The notes below the pieces were generated by a model that was not told the origin of the DNA, ran no database searches, and saw only the letters and a program-made list of their open reading frames with translations. From Epiperipatus broadwayi (taxonomy: Eukaryota; Onychophora; Udeonychophora; Euonychophora; Peripatidae), in NCBI GenBank assembly GCA_028023455.1, contig JAQFVV010012535.1:496001-560000 (forward strand): DNA of 64,000 nt, in the 5' to 3' direction. Positions 51,576 to 64,000 of this stretch are shown here, in pieces. Each line of letters begins with the position of its first letter. The first letter of the stretch is position 1. Made by a program: the position numbers and the translations under genes.

Positions 51576-52775
51576 ATGGAAATACTCTTAAAACCTCCAT
51601 TTCAAAACATTGACCCTCAAAATAAAATTCATGCTGGAACAGATTTTTTCATTAGTTATATTTTATATGGAAATAGGTATGCTCTTTAAACTTTAATTTC
51701 GTCACATTGACTTGGAATGTGTGATAGAACATCTGTAAAAAGTACATGACTCTCAAAATATATTTTATGCTTGACCAGATTTTTTTTGTTGATCCAATTA
51801 AAACCTTTTACACATCTTTTTATCATTCATTCAGTATTTACCATATGTACTTCATGTTTCAAATAGAAAGTGGAGGTTTTAAGAATACACCTTAAGACAT
51901 GTGAAAAAAGAAGGATGGGCATAATTAAGATTAACATGATTGTGTTTAATAAAAATAAGATCTTTTAATCTTTAATTAAGTTTAAAGTATATATTTTAGG
52001 TTTAAAATGGTGTCATAATATCTAGTTTCATAAATGATTAGTAATAATCATAAATGTATTTTATAAAGTGGATGCCATCAAATCTGTAAGAGTGAGAAGT
52101 TTGACACCTGTAAATCAAACTATAGTAACAAAAAATGTGTACATGAATATGATTGGCTAATCACTCAGCACATTAAAGACAAAACATTACCTATCAGATA
52201 AACCAATCTTTTAATACAATGTTAAGTACAAAATTATTATAAAATTAAAAAAATAATCTTTTGTATATTTTTACTTCATTTTTATTAATGTATATATGTG
52301 TAGTGTTGCAAGTTAAAAACATTTCTTCAGAAGTTTACTTAGCTAATTCTTAAAATCAAATATGTAACAATCAGGGAATGTTGCAGGAGAATAATTTCAT
52401 TATTTTGACTCTTTTGGCATATAATTTTGATTGATCATGAAAAACAGTTCTAAATAAATTTTGCTACTTTTGCTACACTTTGAATGTATAAATTTTTAAT
52501 AGAGATAAAATGATGTTGATGGTGTTCTCTTTCACTTGTTGGCACTATAATGATCTTTTTTCTTTTCTGATAATTACGAAGGGCAAACATTTCATTAACT
52601 ATCTGCAGAAACTGCATTCATCTAATCCAACTGCTTAATTTTTTTTTTCTCTATTGTTGGATATAAAAACTAAGATTCTTTTCAATTATTAATAAATTTA
52701 CTTTTAATTAAGCAATGTGAAAATATTATTTTAGCTAGATTAATCCATATAAAGTGTTTACATTATAATAGAATA

Positions 52776-52866
52776 ATGCAGTGTTTCTTTGTTTTTTTTC
52801 AAATCCTAACACTCTTTTACAATAGCCAAGTAACCTGTGATCTCCAGAACGCATTTACATGCCAAG
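52776..52866 (+). other. Possible signal-peptide first exon, plus strand
   Basis: ATG opens MQCFFVFFQILTLFYN, a plausible signal peptide, followed by SQVTCDLQNAFTCQ and a potential donor (CCAAG-GTATTT). No downstream plus-strand exon is recognised, and the orientation is opposite to the PEBP gene. This may be coincidence. Confidence 0.2.
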
Positions 52867-53220
52867 GTATTTTAATGAGGTTTTTTACCCTATTAAAAAC
52901 CGACATGAAAAACAGATTTTTTCAGCATTATTATTATTTATTATTTAGTATATCGTATCAGCATGTCAAAATTTAGCACCAATCATTCTTAACCAAGCAA
53001 GGGTCATCTCCTCCAAGTTATGTAGAGCAAAGAGGCCAATAGGGGTCTGGAAAATTTGGACACTTTTTTGTAAATATGTACCATCATTTGTGGTCTTCCA
53101 CACTCTCAGTTTGGAGAGACTTTAAATCCCTACTTGTGCAATTTACAAACACATCTATCCTGGCCCATTCTGATTCTGTTAATCTTTGATGAGTTTTATT
53201 TGGGAAAAACCAGATACTCA

Positions 53221-53295
53221 GATGGTAGGGTCAACTAGTAGAGTGTATTATTTGTGTTGGAGTTATTCCAGTCATGAGTTCATATTCTGTTAATA
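53221..53295 (+). other. tRNA-derived SINE head, possible
   Basis: GGTCAACTAGTAGAGTGT resembles a degenerate A box/D-arm, and ATGAGTTCATATTC about 40 bases later resembles a B box. The following CCTGAGGTTTGGGAGAC region is of more even composition. Consistent with an old SINE. Confidence 0.35.
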
Positions 53296-53859
53296 CTCAA
53301 TATGGGTGGCTGCTGAGAATTACCAGTGATTCAGAAAGGCTGCTTTGATTTTAGCCTGAGGTTTGGGAGACTAATCAAACTGAAATTTGTTAGATGTTTG
53401 TTAGCTCAACAAGCTTGTTGAATTCATTGATAATTGGTAATTTATGTCTGAAGTTCACTGGAGGGATATTTGAGTGTCCAGATAGCCATTCTAAAAGTAT
53501 TGATTTAAAAATTCCAGAAATAATAGCTGTTTCGCTGATCTGAGTATCCACAAGATTAGTATGTGTATTTCTACATCATTATACTAGAGAGCATTACTCA
53601 GCCTTAGTATAAACAAGCAGTGCTATACCAGATATTCTAAGAATGTCAGCATTAGAACCACCTCAGGTGATGCCTGAAAGCTTAAAAATTCGTTTTAAAT
53701 GAATTTGTTTCAATTTAATTCCAAAATATTTTGAATGTGACTGATTTGTAACTTTGTAATTACAAAAAAAATAATTTTTTTTGATTAGATTGTTAATAAG
53801 GTAGAAACTGATTTCTCCAGATAAAGCTTGAGATATCAAAATCTGAAATTATCCTCAAG

Positions 53860-55560
53860 TACTTTTAAATAAGAGTTTAGATTTTTTTCAATTTCATTAA
53901 AAGTATATCCTCTGAAAGCAAAAGCAATGTCATAAGCATAGATTAAAATTTTTTGAAGCTATGTTAAGAAGACCATGAATATATCATTTGAAAATGATTG
54001 AAGACAGAATTGTTACCTGTAGTAGACAATTTTTAGTTGTTTTGATGATGATGTAGCCAGGGATAAACCTAAATTTCCTATCCTTGAGAGCATTTTCCAA
54101 GAGTGTATGGGTAGATTTTCATTTGATAACCTTGCTTAATTTGTAGATTAGCCCCTTTCTCAAAATAGTATCAAGAGCAGAGCTAAGATCAATAAGTACA
54201 GTATTTGTTTTGTAATGGAGTTGGAAAACCTTTTTTGTTAAGTGTAGTGAATGAGAGAATTTGATCACAATACTTACAACCACCTGATCTGAAACCAGCC
54301 TGTTCTATAGATAAAGCAGACCCCAAGGATTGGCAATTTTTTAGCCAGAAGAATTTATACAAAAATTTTGTAAGTGCAGCTGAGGACAGAAATAGGGCAA
54401 AAGTTTTTGTTAACTTCCCTGGTTTAGGAATAGCAATAATTTTGGCCAATTTTCAACTGTCAGATACATAACCATCTTGCCAAATATTTATATAAAGGGT
54501 AGAAAGTCATGTATTGCTCTAACATCTAAGTATTTCAGAAAGTCAGATAAGATATCATCCACACCTGTAACTTATCCAGCATTAGTCAACTTAAGGGCAT
54601 TAATCACTTCTTCAAAGGTAACTTTTGCTCTGAGTGAAGTTGATTTTGTAATTTACTATTTGTTTCCTGGAAAGGGGTGCTAGTTTCCTGATCTTTAAAA
54701 GAATGGGTCTAACTTGACTTGTTTAATGTGCTTCATAATTTCATCAGGTAAACTTTTATACATTGTGAATGATTGGTTTTCACTAACACCTACTTTGAAC
54801 AGGAGGCTCCAAGATTTTCAACTTGAGTGAGTAATGTTAAGGTTTTCAAAAGTTCTGATCCTTCTAAATTTTTTGGAACTATCAAATAACTTTACCAATG
54901 AATCTTCCACTGCTGGATCTCCAGTTTCCTCATCTTCCTCAAAAAGTTCTTCACCCAATGAATATCAACAAGGGATGTAAGACTTATGAAAATACCAGAG
55001 AATAGACTTTTTTTGCTGCTGCCTTAGGAGCATTAAACTTTTGAGAGAGGCATACATAAATTCTATTTATTTTCCATATGACTATTAGAAATATACCACT
55101 TTGCCTTGTTTAGGTTCCAAAGGGGAATGGGATTGCAATAAATCAAAGGAACTGTAATATTGATAGACATGATGACTAATGAGTGCTGGATTTTGGCAAA
55201 GCTAGGAAGGATTTTCCTAGTGATTGGAAATGGACCACCATTGGAGCCTGAAGTTACAAAGATTAGATTTGGGTTGTGGAATCTGTTCCACCTGGTTGAT
55301 TGAAAAGTACCTATTTTGTATCATAAACATGATAAGGGTTTTAGTCTTCATCCAAGCAATCAAATTATCAAGATCAGATATGGAAGTGGATCTATAAGCC
55401 AAGATTATGCTGCAAGTTGAATTCCTTAACTATAATTGTTGGGTGGATGGGTAAGGGGACTTTGAATTCATTTCAAGATAGATTTGTAGGCTAAGTAAAC
55501 TATAAAAATGGAAGTGCCATCAATCCTGACTTCTATAAATTAGTTTGTGTCCTCAAGATT
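53860..55560 (-). pseudogene. Jockey-type LINE remnant (endonuclease end and reverse transcriptase)
   Basis: Reading the minus strand leftward, pieces appear in LINE order. LDNLIAWMKTKTLIM and the following WNLNKAKWYIS segment resemble the C-terminal endonuclease region. AKIIAIPKPGK is the RT finger motif, followed by EQAGFRSGG..CDQI. LIDLSSALDTI.RKGLIYKL is RT block A-like. A degraded QGS.LS..LFN.YI and YA.DIAFAF-like block lies near 53900-54020. Several stops and frame changes make it non-functional. It lies upstream of the PEBP exons in the same orientation. Confidence 0.85.
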
Positions 55561-58500
55561 ATTGATAAAAAGATATTTGGTCTCACAAAAAGGACAAGAC
55601 TATATTTTGTATGGCATTTCTGAATTTTTCAATTTCAGGTCAAAATGCTGATGGAGTTGATATTCTTCCCATATCCAAATTTGGAACAAAAAATTTTGAT
55701 GAAGTCCAATGGGTCTAGTGGGATAAATCCTCTTAGTTTTATCTCCCCACAGTACAACCCAATATCATATTTTATTCTTTATATTTTTCATGTTGGGACT
55801 GAATGTAAGAAATGAAAGTGGTATCTTTAAAACCAGACTTCAAGATTTTAACTCATGGACTCCTGGTCACATCATCACATCTCCTTGTTTTTTTAATTTT
55901 CATCATAAACCATATATATTAAAAAGCAATCATTTTCTAAAAAACAGTATTTTTCTGATTTTATGTAAATTGTATTGTAATAGCTTAATGTATTTTTGTA
56001 CAATTTGATCATTACTATATTTTAATCAATTAAAATATATTTTTTTCTAATCAATAATTTTATTTTTAAAAAACAAAATCTGAAAAAAAAATGTCTCAGT
56101 TTAGCATATTGTAAATCAGCCTATTAACATTTATAAAAATATTTCTTTTATTACTTATAAAGTTCAATATTTTTGGGACAAGAGTATTTGCACCACCATA
56201 GTGAAAATATGAAAAATATTGTCTGCCATTGCAAATAATTAAAATGTTTAATATCTACTGTTGGAAGACTTTTAATTAATTTATTTATCAGAAATCAATT
56301 ACAACCTCTAGTAGAATATTGCATTATAGCTAAATTGGAAAAGAGAAGTATTGAAAATTCCCCTTAAAAATAATTACAACTAAAACAACCATGGTGTTAC
56401 ACTTCGTTTTGCTCTGGAGTCATGACTTGCTTTGAACAGTCATAGTCTTATGTCACACATGTACTGCAAATTTACTACATAGTACATCATTCAAGATAAA
56501 CAGATGAAACTTTAGAAGGTAAATTAACAGGTAAACTAGTTACAAATTTGTTTTATAACTGAAACACAAGCTTATTATATACCTGTGTCTATATATGTAA
56601 TATATAGGGTATATGAGCACAGACTTTCCCACGACCCCACCACTCTCCACTCTATCTCAAAACACTGATACACTTGAACTCACAAATGCTGAAAAGATAA
56701 ATAATCAACAATATATGTATTTCATGCTAAACTAGCAATCATCAGTTGGTCCAGATTTCCATCTCCACACATATATGCTATAAGTGCTCAGATATATATT
56801 AAGATGGCCAATCTTTATACTTTAATGGACAGGCTTCAATCTACTCCACACTCCAACCATCCATCCAATTGAAAATTGTTTTATGTGAATGTCATCATAT
56901 AACTATCATAATAAAATGCCTCATAATCACATATTTGACTTCAATTGTGAGTAAATACAACTACTGATTTTAATATATGGGTCTATACATTATAATGGGA
57001 ATAAATTAATTACCATTGAAAGTTGTTATATGGTTACCCATTTGATTGTTCACTGTGTTGTGTGTACTTGCATGTTTGTAAAGTATATCATTAAGACTTA
57101 TCTATGTAGAACATTCATTACAAATACAAATTTATATTAAGATCACTTCCAACATTGATGATACATGACTTAAATAACAGTGAAAATTGATTTTGATTAA
57201 CTTTTTATAAGATCTGAGAATTTTTTCTTTCAATGTTGAGATATTAAATTTTTAAGTTTTACATCTATATTGAATAGACATAATCATATATAACAATTGT
57301 TTTACAAGAGACTAATATGTGATTTTAAAAAAAAATGTGTGATTGGAAAAAAGATTTAGATGTGTATGGATAATGTGAAGAGTAATTGTTGATAAATGTA
57401 GAGATTTATCTTGCAAGACTACCAGAACTCATGCCATACTATTTTGAGAATACTTGCCAATTTTAAAATGATCAACAAAATTGATATACAATTTTACTGA
57501 ATACAGCCTGTTTTAACAACAGTTATACACAAGCATAAGAAGTGGTGGTCATGTGATGTTTATTGGGTTCATAAGAATACAATTTATTTTACCAATATAG
57601 AGCACTGTCATATCCAAGTTGCTCAACTTTTTTTTTCAGAAACAGTACTACTAAGAACATTTAAAGTGATTCTATAGTGGAATATGATACATAGGAAGAA
57701 TTTATTGCCATATTAAATAATAAACCTATTTAAACTTACAATTTAATTAAATACCATGTAGTGACCTTTGGAATATTAAATAATTTATTTGGACTCTATC
57801 TTATACTATTGAAGGTTACAAACTATGACTTAAAACATCTCAGAAATTTTATTATTTTGATATATTAAAAAAAATGTTAAAGATATTTTTGCTTAGTGTT
57901 ATATTTGATTTGAAGCCATTGCACAGATACCAAAATGCATGAATATTACCAAACTGTATTAGTTTTAACACAGGCACACGTACATTTTGCATATGCATGT
58001 GAGAACCGTGTATAAAACTCGTGTGTGTGTAAATGTGTAATATATATTCATTGTGGATTAAAAAGTTGAAATGTAAAAAACTCTTTTTTGTTCATCTCTA
58101 ATTAAATTTTTTTTTTTTTGATTCACGAATAAATGAAACCATGTAATAAGGAAATCATAAATATTGCTGTATACTGAATTTAATAAGAGTTACCGGGAAT
58201 AATTTATGATAATTATTCATTCATTTACTTTAATGCTAATGAAAATAATGAGATCTAGCCTACAGCAATTCCCTTAAATAGGAAGAAAATATTATCAGTT
58301 TAGGCGGTCATATTAATTAGATTTCATCTGAAGAATAGCATTTTTTTAAAGATCTATAAAGTGTCGATAGTATAAACTTTCTCTAAAAAAAATTATTAAT
58401 ATCAATATTATGGCCAGATTTTGTTCCCTGATTTTGATTGTCGCGTAAAGTGTATTTAATAAACATAATATCTGGTAAGAATTGTTTAAGAATTCAAGAA

Positions 58501-59044
58501 ATGTTTTAAGCTGTTCTAGTTTGGACCATCGTGGTAAAACATTGCCCCCTCCCCTCTCCAAGCATGATTGAGTCTGTAATGAAAAGTAATTTATTTGAAA
58601 TTACCAGATGGGTTTTACACTATAGTTCACATATAGACTTACATGTTTCTATTATTTAATTTTTTGTTTATTTTTTATTTCATTCCTCAAAGATTCTTTT
58701 TACTTTCTTCATTATGTCAGTCATATATTTTTTTATTTTTCAATCACGTCAAATAAAATCTTCTCAACTTTTTTATTGTATTTTTTTTTTCTTATTCACG
58801 GAAGTAATTTCAAGGTTTTAAAGTTTTAATTCCGGTCTTTATACACATTGCTGTGTGGTAAACTAAAATTGGAATTAATCTTTAAAAACTTAATATACTA
58901 AAACTAAAATAAATCACAATATGCCTACCATTTCTATTAGTATATATTTGTATAATGTTTTTAGAAATGGTCGACATGTAATAAGATATTTTTAAAATAT
59001 CATCTACATAGTTTTCTTTTCACGAATAGTTCATAACTTTCAAC
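55561..59044. other. AT-rich DNA, mostly unrecognised
   Basis: No gene recognised. 57500-57560 (CCTGTTTTAACAACAG to GTGGTCATGTGATG) matches the right flank of the element ending at 45134. No convincing first exon for the PEBP gene was found here. Confidence 0.5.
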
Positions 59045-59370
59045 ATATATAAATGAATACACCAAACTTCTTTATAAAACTTGTTGTTTATATATAAAAA
59101 TATAACTGCACACCAACGTTTTGACCATTTTATAATATAGTCTTTTTCAAGGACAACTGAAAAATACAAATATATAATACTTTTTAATTTTTGGATTTGT
59201 TTGGAATATGTGATATTTATATTTATTATTATGTATTTGTATTTTCAGTTTTCCTTGAAAAAGACTACATTATAAAATAGTCGAAACATTGGTGTGTAGT
59301 TATATTTTTATAATAGTCATATAAAAAATAAGTTTTAAAAAGAAGAAATTTGAGGTATTCATTTATATAA
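59045..59370. repeat. Foldback element, ~125-bp arms
   Basis: The left arm 59045-59170 and right arm 59232-59370 pair imperfectly, for example ACTGCACACCAACGTTTTGA with the inverted TCGAAACATTGGTGTGTAGT. Both arms carry a degenerate TTGAAAAAGACT...AGTCGAAAC motif. No coding capacity. Confidence 0.85.
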
Positions 59371-59959
59371 TAAGATATCTATATTTAATTTCTACTATAT
59401 GCAAAATTATATTTGATTACATTCATTTATATTATAATCTATATTCATTCTAAGCAAGATAACAAGTGCAATTTAAATTTTTTATTCGCTTATTGCATGA
59501 CATTATTTAAATTTGTATACATTATAAAAAAATTTCCAATATGTCATTTATATATTATTAGTTTAAAAATTGTAAATCAAATTCTGAATTCGCAGTAACA
59601 AATATAACATTGATTTCCATCTAAACATGCACACCATGTTCACTTTTAGTACAAGGATATTTAATGTAAAAAATATACAATATTTTATATATGTGGGTAA
59701 ATGAATTAAAAATAAAATTAATAAAGCAATATTTGTTAGTTATATGTAATACTAAAATGATTTAGAATAATTAATATCACTTTAATTTAATACTTGAAAG
59801 TATATGCATATGCACATATATTTATTCTCTACTTTTATCTATTTTAAATTTAGGGTGATATTAGTTTAAAAGTTTTAATGTAAAGTCGTTATTTTAATTT
59901 TAAAATAAAGAGATTGATAATTATGAGGATAGATCAATAAATAAACAAAATAAAAATAA

Positions 59960-60510
59960 ATGGTACTTAAGGATTAATTTGTACACCAAGATTGGTTATG
60001 GAAATGATCATGCAGCATTTGAACATTTAAGTCTAAGTATATTATAATGGTAGAATGTGTTAGCTGCATATGATTATTCATTAAAATATAAATGGGTGAA
60101 AGAAATCTCACATGCAAATGTGTTGTCAAGGTAGTGAAGAGACATGCAATAGTGAGTTTGGAGTGAATTATATTGACAGCATAAACTCACAAGTATTAAA
60201 TAGTAATACAGTCCAAAAATGGACTAGAGAAGAAAAAAGGTACAATATTTTTATTAATTGAATTAAAAAGGGCTGACCTAAAACTAGACCTAGTTATGTT
60301 GCAATGAGGTTTTGGGCTAATAGAGAGAAGTTATCTCTTTTTAGGGGATGGATAGTAATGGGGGATAGAATAATACTGCCTACAGAGAGAGATAAAGTTT
60401 TGAAGGTTATCTGGGCATAATGCATGCGAATGCTTTGGCATGTAATTATGTCTGGTGGCCGCAAATAAATGGAGATATAGAAAATTTCATAAAAAGTTTG
60501 CTGCATATAA
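59960..60510 (+). pseudogene. Ty3/gypsy pol remnant: RNase H end and integrase zinc-binding part
   Basis: LAAYDYSLKYKWVKEISHA followed by NVLSR is the conserved end of the gypsy RNase H domain. After a linker come GDRIILPTERDKVLK and, in shifted frames, a YVWWPQI-like piece and IENFIKS, the integrase HHCC region. It is broken by stops and shifts and ends at the foldback insertion. Confidence 0.8.
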
Positions 60511-60730
60511 ATACAATTTATCCAAACTTCAAATACATTTTAGCAAACCTTTATTTGTACATACACCTACGTTTCGACTGACCTGCAGTCTTCTTCAGAG
60601 TAAAGTTATTTTTTTTATTTAGAAGATCAAAATAACCTTACTCTGAAGAAGACTGCAGATCAGTCAAAACATAGGTGTATGTACAAATAAAGGTTTGCTA
60701 AAATGTGTTTGAAGTTTGGATAAATTGTAT
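60511..60730. mobile_element. Foldback element inserted in the integrase, ~102-bp arms
   Basis: Arms 60511-60612 and 60629-60730 are inverted copies with few mismatches. The left arm, on minus, reads CTGAAGAAGACTG-CAGGT-CAGTCGAAACG. The right arm, on plus, reads the same with GAAAC changed to AAAAC. It splits the integrase zinc-binding region, so it arrived after the gypsy element. Confidence 0.9.
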
Positions 60731-61620
60731 GTATATGATATTACTGCAAACATAAAGAAAAGTGTGATTTTGGTAAGTTTGCTGCATGTCAGTCAGAACA
60801 ATAAAGGCATGAGAGAGAGAGAGAGTTCATATTGATCATGCAGAACCAGTGAATGGAAAAATGCTGCTGACAATGACAGCTATGTTCTCAAGATGGATAA
60901 AATGCCATATTATAAGATACTAGTGTCCTACAAACAATTAAGTGTGTAAAGATGGTATGCCACAGTTTTCTAGAAGTGGTTGTATTGGATACCAGAGTAG
61001 GTTTTACTAGAGAGGAATTACAGCAGCCTTTTAGTACCTGTGGAATTCATCACGTGCATACGTCCATATCCTCACTCGAAATAAATTAGCCAAGAATGTG
61101 ATACCGCAAGTATAAAGAACTGTAAAGATGCTTTACAGACAATTATGCTTTACCAACATTAAATGTCATCTACAATTATGGGAAAATCTCCAGAATTAAT
61201 GTGGATGAAAACTAAGGGCTAAATTGGCAGCTTTGCATTCTAATGAAAAGATTTGTGTTCTAAATGTGAAGACAAGTAAATTGTTTAAAGTTGGTGAACC
61301 TGTATGGGTGAGAGATGTTATATATAAAAAATGAATCAAGGGAACAAAATATTGTCAAATCAGATATACATGGTTAGTGGAATTAATAGTTTAAAGTATG
61401 ACACTACATGAGCTATAAAAAAGAGAGCCACAGGATTTTCATCCGGAAATATGGCAAGATTCAAATATGCATGAAGCAGGGACTGATGAAAGAACCAACA
61501 CAGGAAGAAAGACAGAGGATAACCAGTTAATCAAGGAAAACAGTTATGAAATTTCAGAAGAAATTCAAGTGAAACTGGAAATAAATAAATCGCTCAGACC
61601 TGTGTGAATAAAAAGAAAAC
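60731..61620 (+). pseudogene. Ty3/gypsy integrase core and C-terminal remnant
   Basis: VHIDHAEPVNGKMLL is the first catalytic-core motif of gypsy integrases. FSRWIKC, degraded later core blocks, PVWVRDVIYKK and a proline/basic tail follow. The second and third catalytic acids cannot be followed through the stops. Not functional. Confidence 0.8.
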
Positions 61621-62437
61621 AAGAAAGATGGAAGTATTATGTTTGAGAAAAATTAACTTCTGGAATGAAAGGAGAAATTGTAGTATTTTAAGAGCAAGAA
61701 ATATTGTACATAAAAAAGATTGATAAGAATATTCCAGAAGTTTAAATTAAAACTATTATTTAATAATAATGAAAACTTTTAAGAATAAAAATGATTAATT
61801 ATGTAATTAAAAGGTTTCAACAGACTTAATGAAAAAAAAATGGAAATGCAAATGTTGAACTGATTAGTGAAGATAAAATCTTAATGGAAATAGTAGATAT
61901 GAAAAGTGAAATTAAGTAAATGCTTTCATAAAGGAATTTTAAATAACAGAAAATTGCGTTTAAGAAAACAAACTGAAGACTATAAAGACTTAGGATTGCA
62001 GAGTTAAGAGTCTTTTGCTCTTTTTCCTACTTTGCTTTGTGAAGTGTTTGGGTGCAATGAGTATCATGGTAACCAGTCAACATCTGCAAGAGAATAAACC
62101 CAGATGATTCGGAATGTGAAGGTATAAAATTCCAACTAGATTTAAAGCAAATCATCCTGAGATCCCGATCTCAGTATAAGCCTAAATAGTTCTTAGGTTT
62201 TAACTTAGGAAACTGTATTTATTTAGTTTAGTTGTGGAGGCAATGCATTAAATGAGACAGTAATTGTTGGACTATATTTAAAGAGAGTTTAATAACTCCA
62301 GAAGCATTTTTATTATTATTATTATTCACTAAATATCAGCCTTTTACAGCTACTGTACGTGCGCTTTAATGAGTGTTAAATAATAAATGAATACTTTTCA
62401 GTGCCCATACAAGATATAGTATTTAAGAAAGAATAAA

Positions 62438-62612
<175 letters not shown>

Positions 62613-62639
62613 TGTTTCAAAGCAAAACTTTATTGACAC

Positions 62640-63205
62640 ATCTAGTAATATATTGATTTTTTACAAATGAAAAACAAATTACAACTTTCAGTATATAAGT
62701 CTTTATCTTTTCTGCATACTTTTTTTTTCTTCTTGTTTTTAAATTTGTCTTCTATTTAGTTCAGTTTATGCTTGCATTTTTTTTAATGTTGGAAAAAATG
62801 CTGATGTTGAAAATGTCAGCATCTATCTTATTGGCCTTTATATTTCATAGACTGGATCTTTGTTTCAAGTGTGACCATGTGGCTGCAAATACATCTGGTT
62901 GAGCTAGGATGCTGTCTCTTTTTCTTAACAGTTCTAGTTTTATTGAATATGTTGCTGGATGGCATCTAGGGTTATTGGCAAGTGCAAAAGTGCATCTGGT
63001 ACATCAGTAGGCATAAAGGCTGTATGTTGCTGCACGAATAGCAGGGTTGTTGCCTTTTTTAAATGTATTTATTATTTCATCAATTGAAATGATAACCTTT
63101 CTGTATGTGGTAAACATTGTGCGATGTATTGTTTCTAGGGCACTGCAGGAATGAAGAAAATGATCGTGTCTCTTCTTCTCTATGACATAGCCCACACATG
63201 GGGTC
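62640..63205 (-). pseudogene. Possible LINE C-terminal fragment
   Basis: The minus strand reads HFLHSCSALETIHRTMF in a frame whose neighbours give MCGLCHREEETRS. A C..C...E...HFL..C.AL..R.M layout resembles the end of LINE proteins. It lies between the two TTA tracts. No RT is present. Confidence 0.35.
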
Positions 63206-63208
63206 TAT

Positions 63209-63313
<105 letters not shown>

Positions 63314-63429
63314 GTGTATATATTACTTATAATTGAGCTTGTATATATTCTAGTTTTATTTTATTTTAATATTTTTATTAATTAACTGTGGTTTGATTTA
63401 TGCAAATTGTGGGCAAATACCCAACAAAA

Positions 63430-63439
63430 TGGTGCAGTC
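63430..63439 (+). other. Putative primer-binding site
   Basis: TGGTGCAGTC follows a CA-ending putative LTR by three bases and precedes a gag frame, the expected layout for a gypsy element. Confidence 0.45.
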
Positions 63440-63479
63440 AAATTTTGAACCTAGACAATGAAAGTACAATTAGGATTAA

Positions 63480-64000
63480 AAATGTCAAGCAATAGTATAA
63501 ATCTATAATTTGATCAATGGGTAAAATGTCAATAGGTCAGGTAATATCTTTGAATTTGATATAGAGAATGCAGTGGAATGGCCACTGTATCTGGATCAAC
63601 TTGAACATTTTTGCACACTTAATAGCATAAGTGATAATAGTAGAAAGGTAGGAAGTTAATTGAAATCATTAATAATGATATTGGATGTAATTATAATTGA
63701 AGAAGTGAGTTACTAGGTGATAGTTAATAAGTTAACAGAGTATTTTAGTCCACAGCCATCTAGGCATATTGTGAGATTGGCACTTCATAGTAGTCAGTAA
63801 ATCGATGAATGAAAAAATAAAAGATTTTGACATTGCATTATGGCAGTTAGTAAAAAACTGTCAATATGGGAAATTTGGTGAAAAAGTTTTGTTGGACCAA
63901 TTGCTATGGGGAATGGCAGATAAAATGTTAAGACAAACCTTATTGATTGAAACTGGGTTGTCTTATGAATTAGCAATAAAAAAAAGATCGCTTATGACTT
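63480..64000 (+). pseudogene. Ty3/gypsy gag remnant, runs off the window
   Basis: WPLYLDQLEHFCTLNSI, then DNSRKVGS, then LTEYFSPQPSR and a C-terminal block with DQLLWGMADKMLRQTLL follow the order of the gag/capsid region of gypsy elements with W..Y..QLE..F and L...F.P.P....R.F blocks. At least three frame changes or stops are present. The rest of the element would lie to the right of the window. Confidence 0.8.

Noticed and set aside
58890-58980. Possible first exon for the PEBP gene (short minus-strand ATG frame ending in GTAGGC with the right phase)
   Set aside because: No signal peptide, weak donor, and several similar chance candidates exist, for example near 57015.

Overview
This is a strongly A+T-rich animal (invertebrate) genomic window. 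It has intron-split coding exons with GT/AG borders, very long introns, long TAA/TTA and TA microsatellites, and dense decayed retroelements and foldback elements. There are no operons, Shine-Dalgarno sites or dense ORFs, so bacteria and phage are excluded. The texture would suit a mollusc such as a cephalopod, or another AT-rich invertebrate, but nothing in the sequence fixes the lineage.

One cellular gene can be recognised. It is a phosphatidylethanolamine-binding protein (PEBP) family gene on the minus strand, reassembled from four exons whose phases agree: 51182-51360 (cysteine-rich N-terminal part), 43454-43552 (the DPDAP ligand-site motif), 18176-18221 (a 46-base linker exon) and 5878-6065 (the GSHRYQFYLF motif, C-terminus and stop). 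A poly(A) signal follows at 5778-5783. The introns are 7.6, 25.2 and 12.1 kb. The 5' end is unsettled: an in-frame ATG lies at 51427, or a separate signal-peptide exon lies further upstream.

Almost everything else is mobile DNA in or next to this gene. Intron 2 carries two large direct-repeat structures. The first is a pair of 2.18-kb repeats (21453-23633 and 24340-26522). The second is an LTR element with 2.56-kb LTRs (26541-29100 and 32751-37366), a primer-binding site, a purine tract, a coiled-coil gag-like region and integrase tails, but no protease, RT or integrase core. Its 3' LTR is interrupted by a further 2.2-kb insertion. Outside the gene are a decayed Jockey-type LINE (about 53860-55560, minus) and a Ty3/gypsy fragment (RNase H and integrase, 59960-61620). 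That fragment is followed by a putative 1.75-kb LTR and a new leader plus gag running off the right edge. A LINE 3' fragment lies at about 5269-5700.

The most unusual recurrent signal is a short motif, CTGANGA - short stem - GAAAC. It recurs at about eight places, several of them inside long foldback elements, and resembles the catalytic core layout of a hammerhead ribozyme. A near-perfect 76-bp foldback (3595-3757) and a repeat-borne hairpin with a paired base change between its two copies also stand out. Stretches not listed as features are AT-rich intron or intergenic DNA in which I saw no gene.
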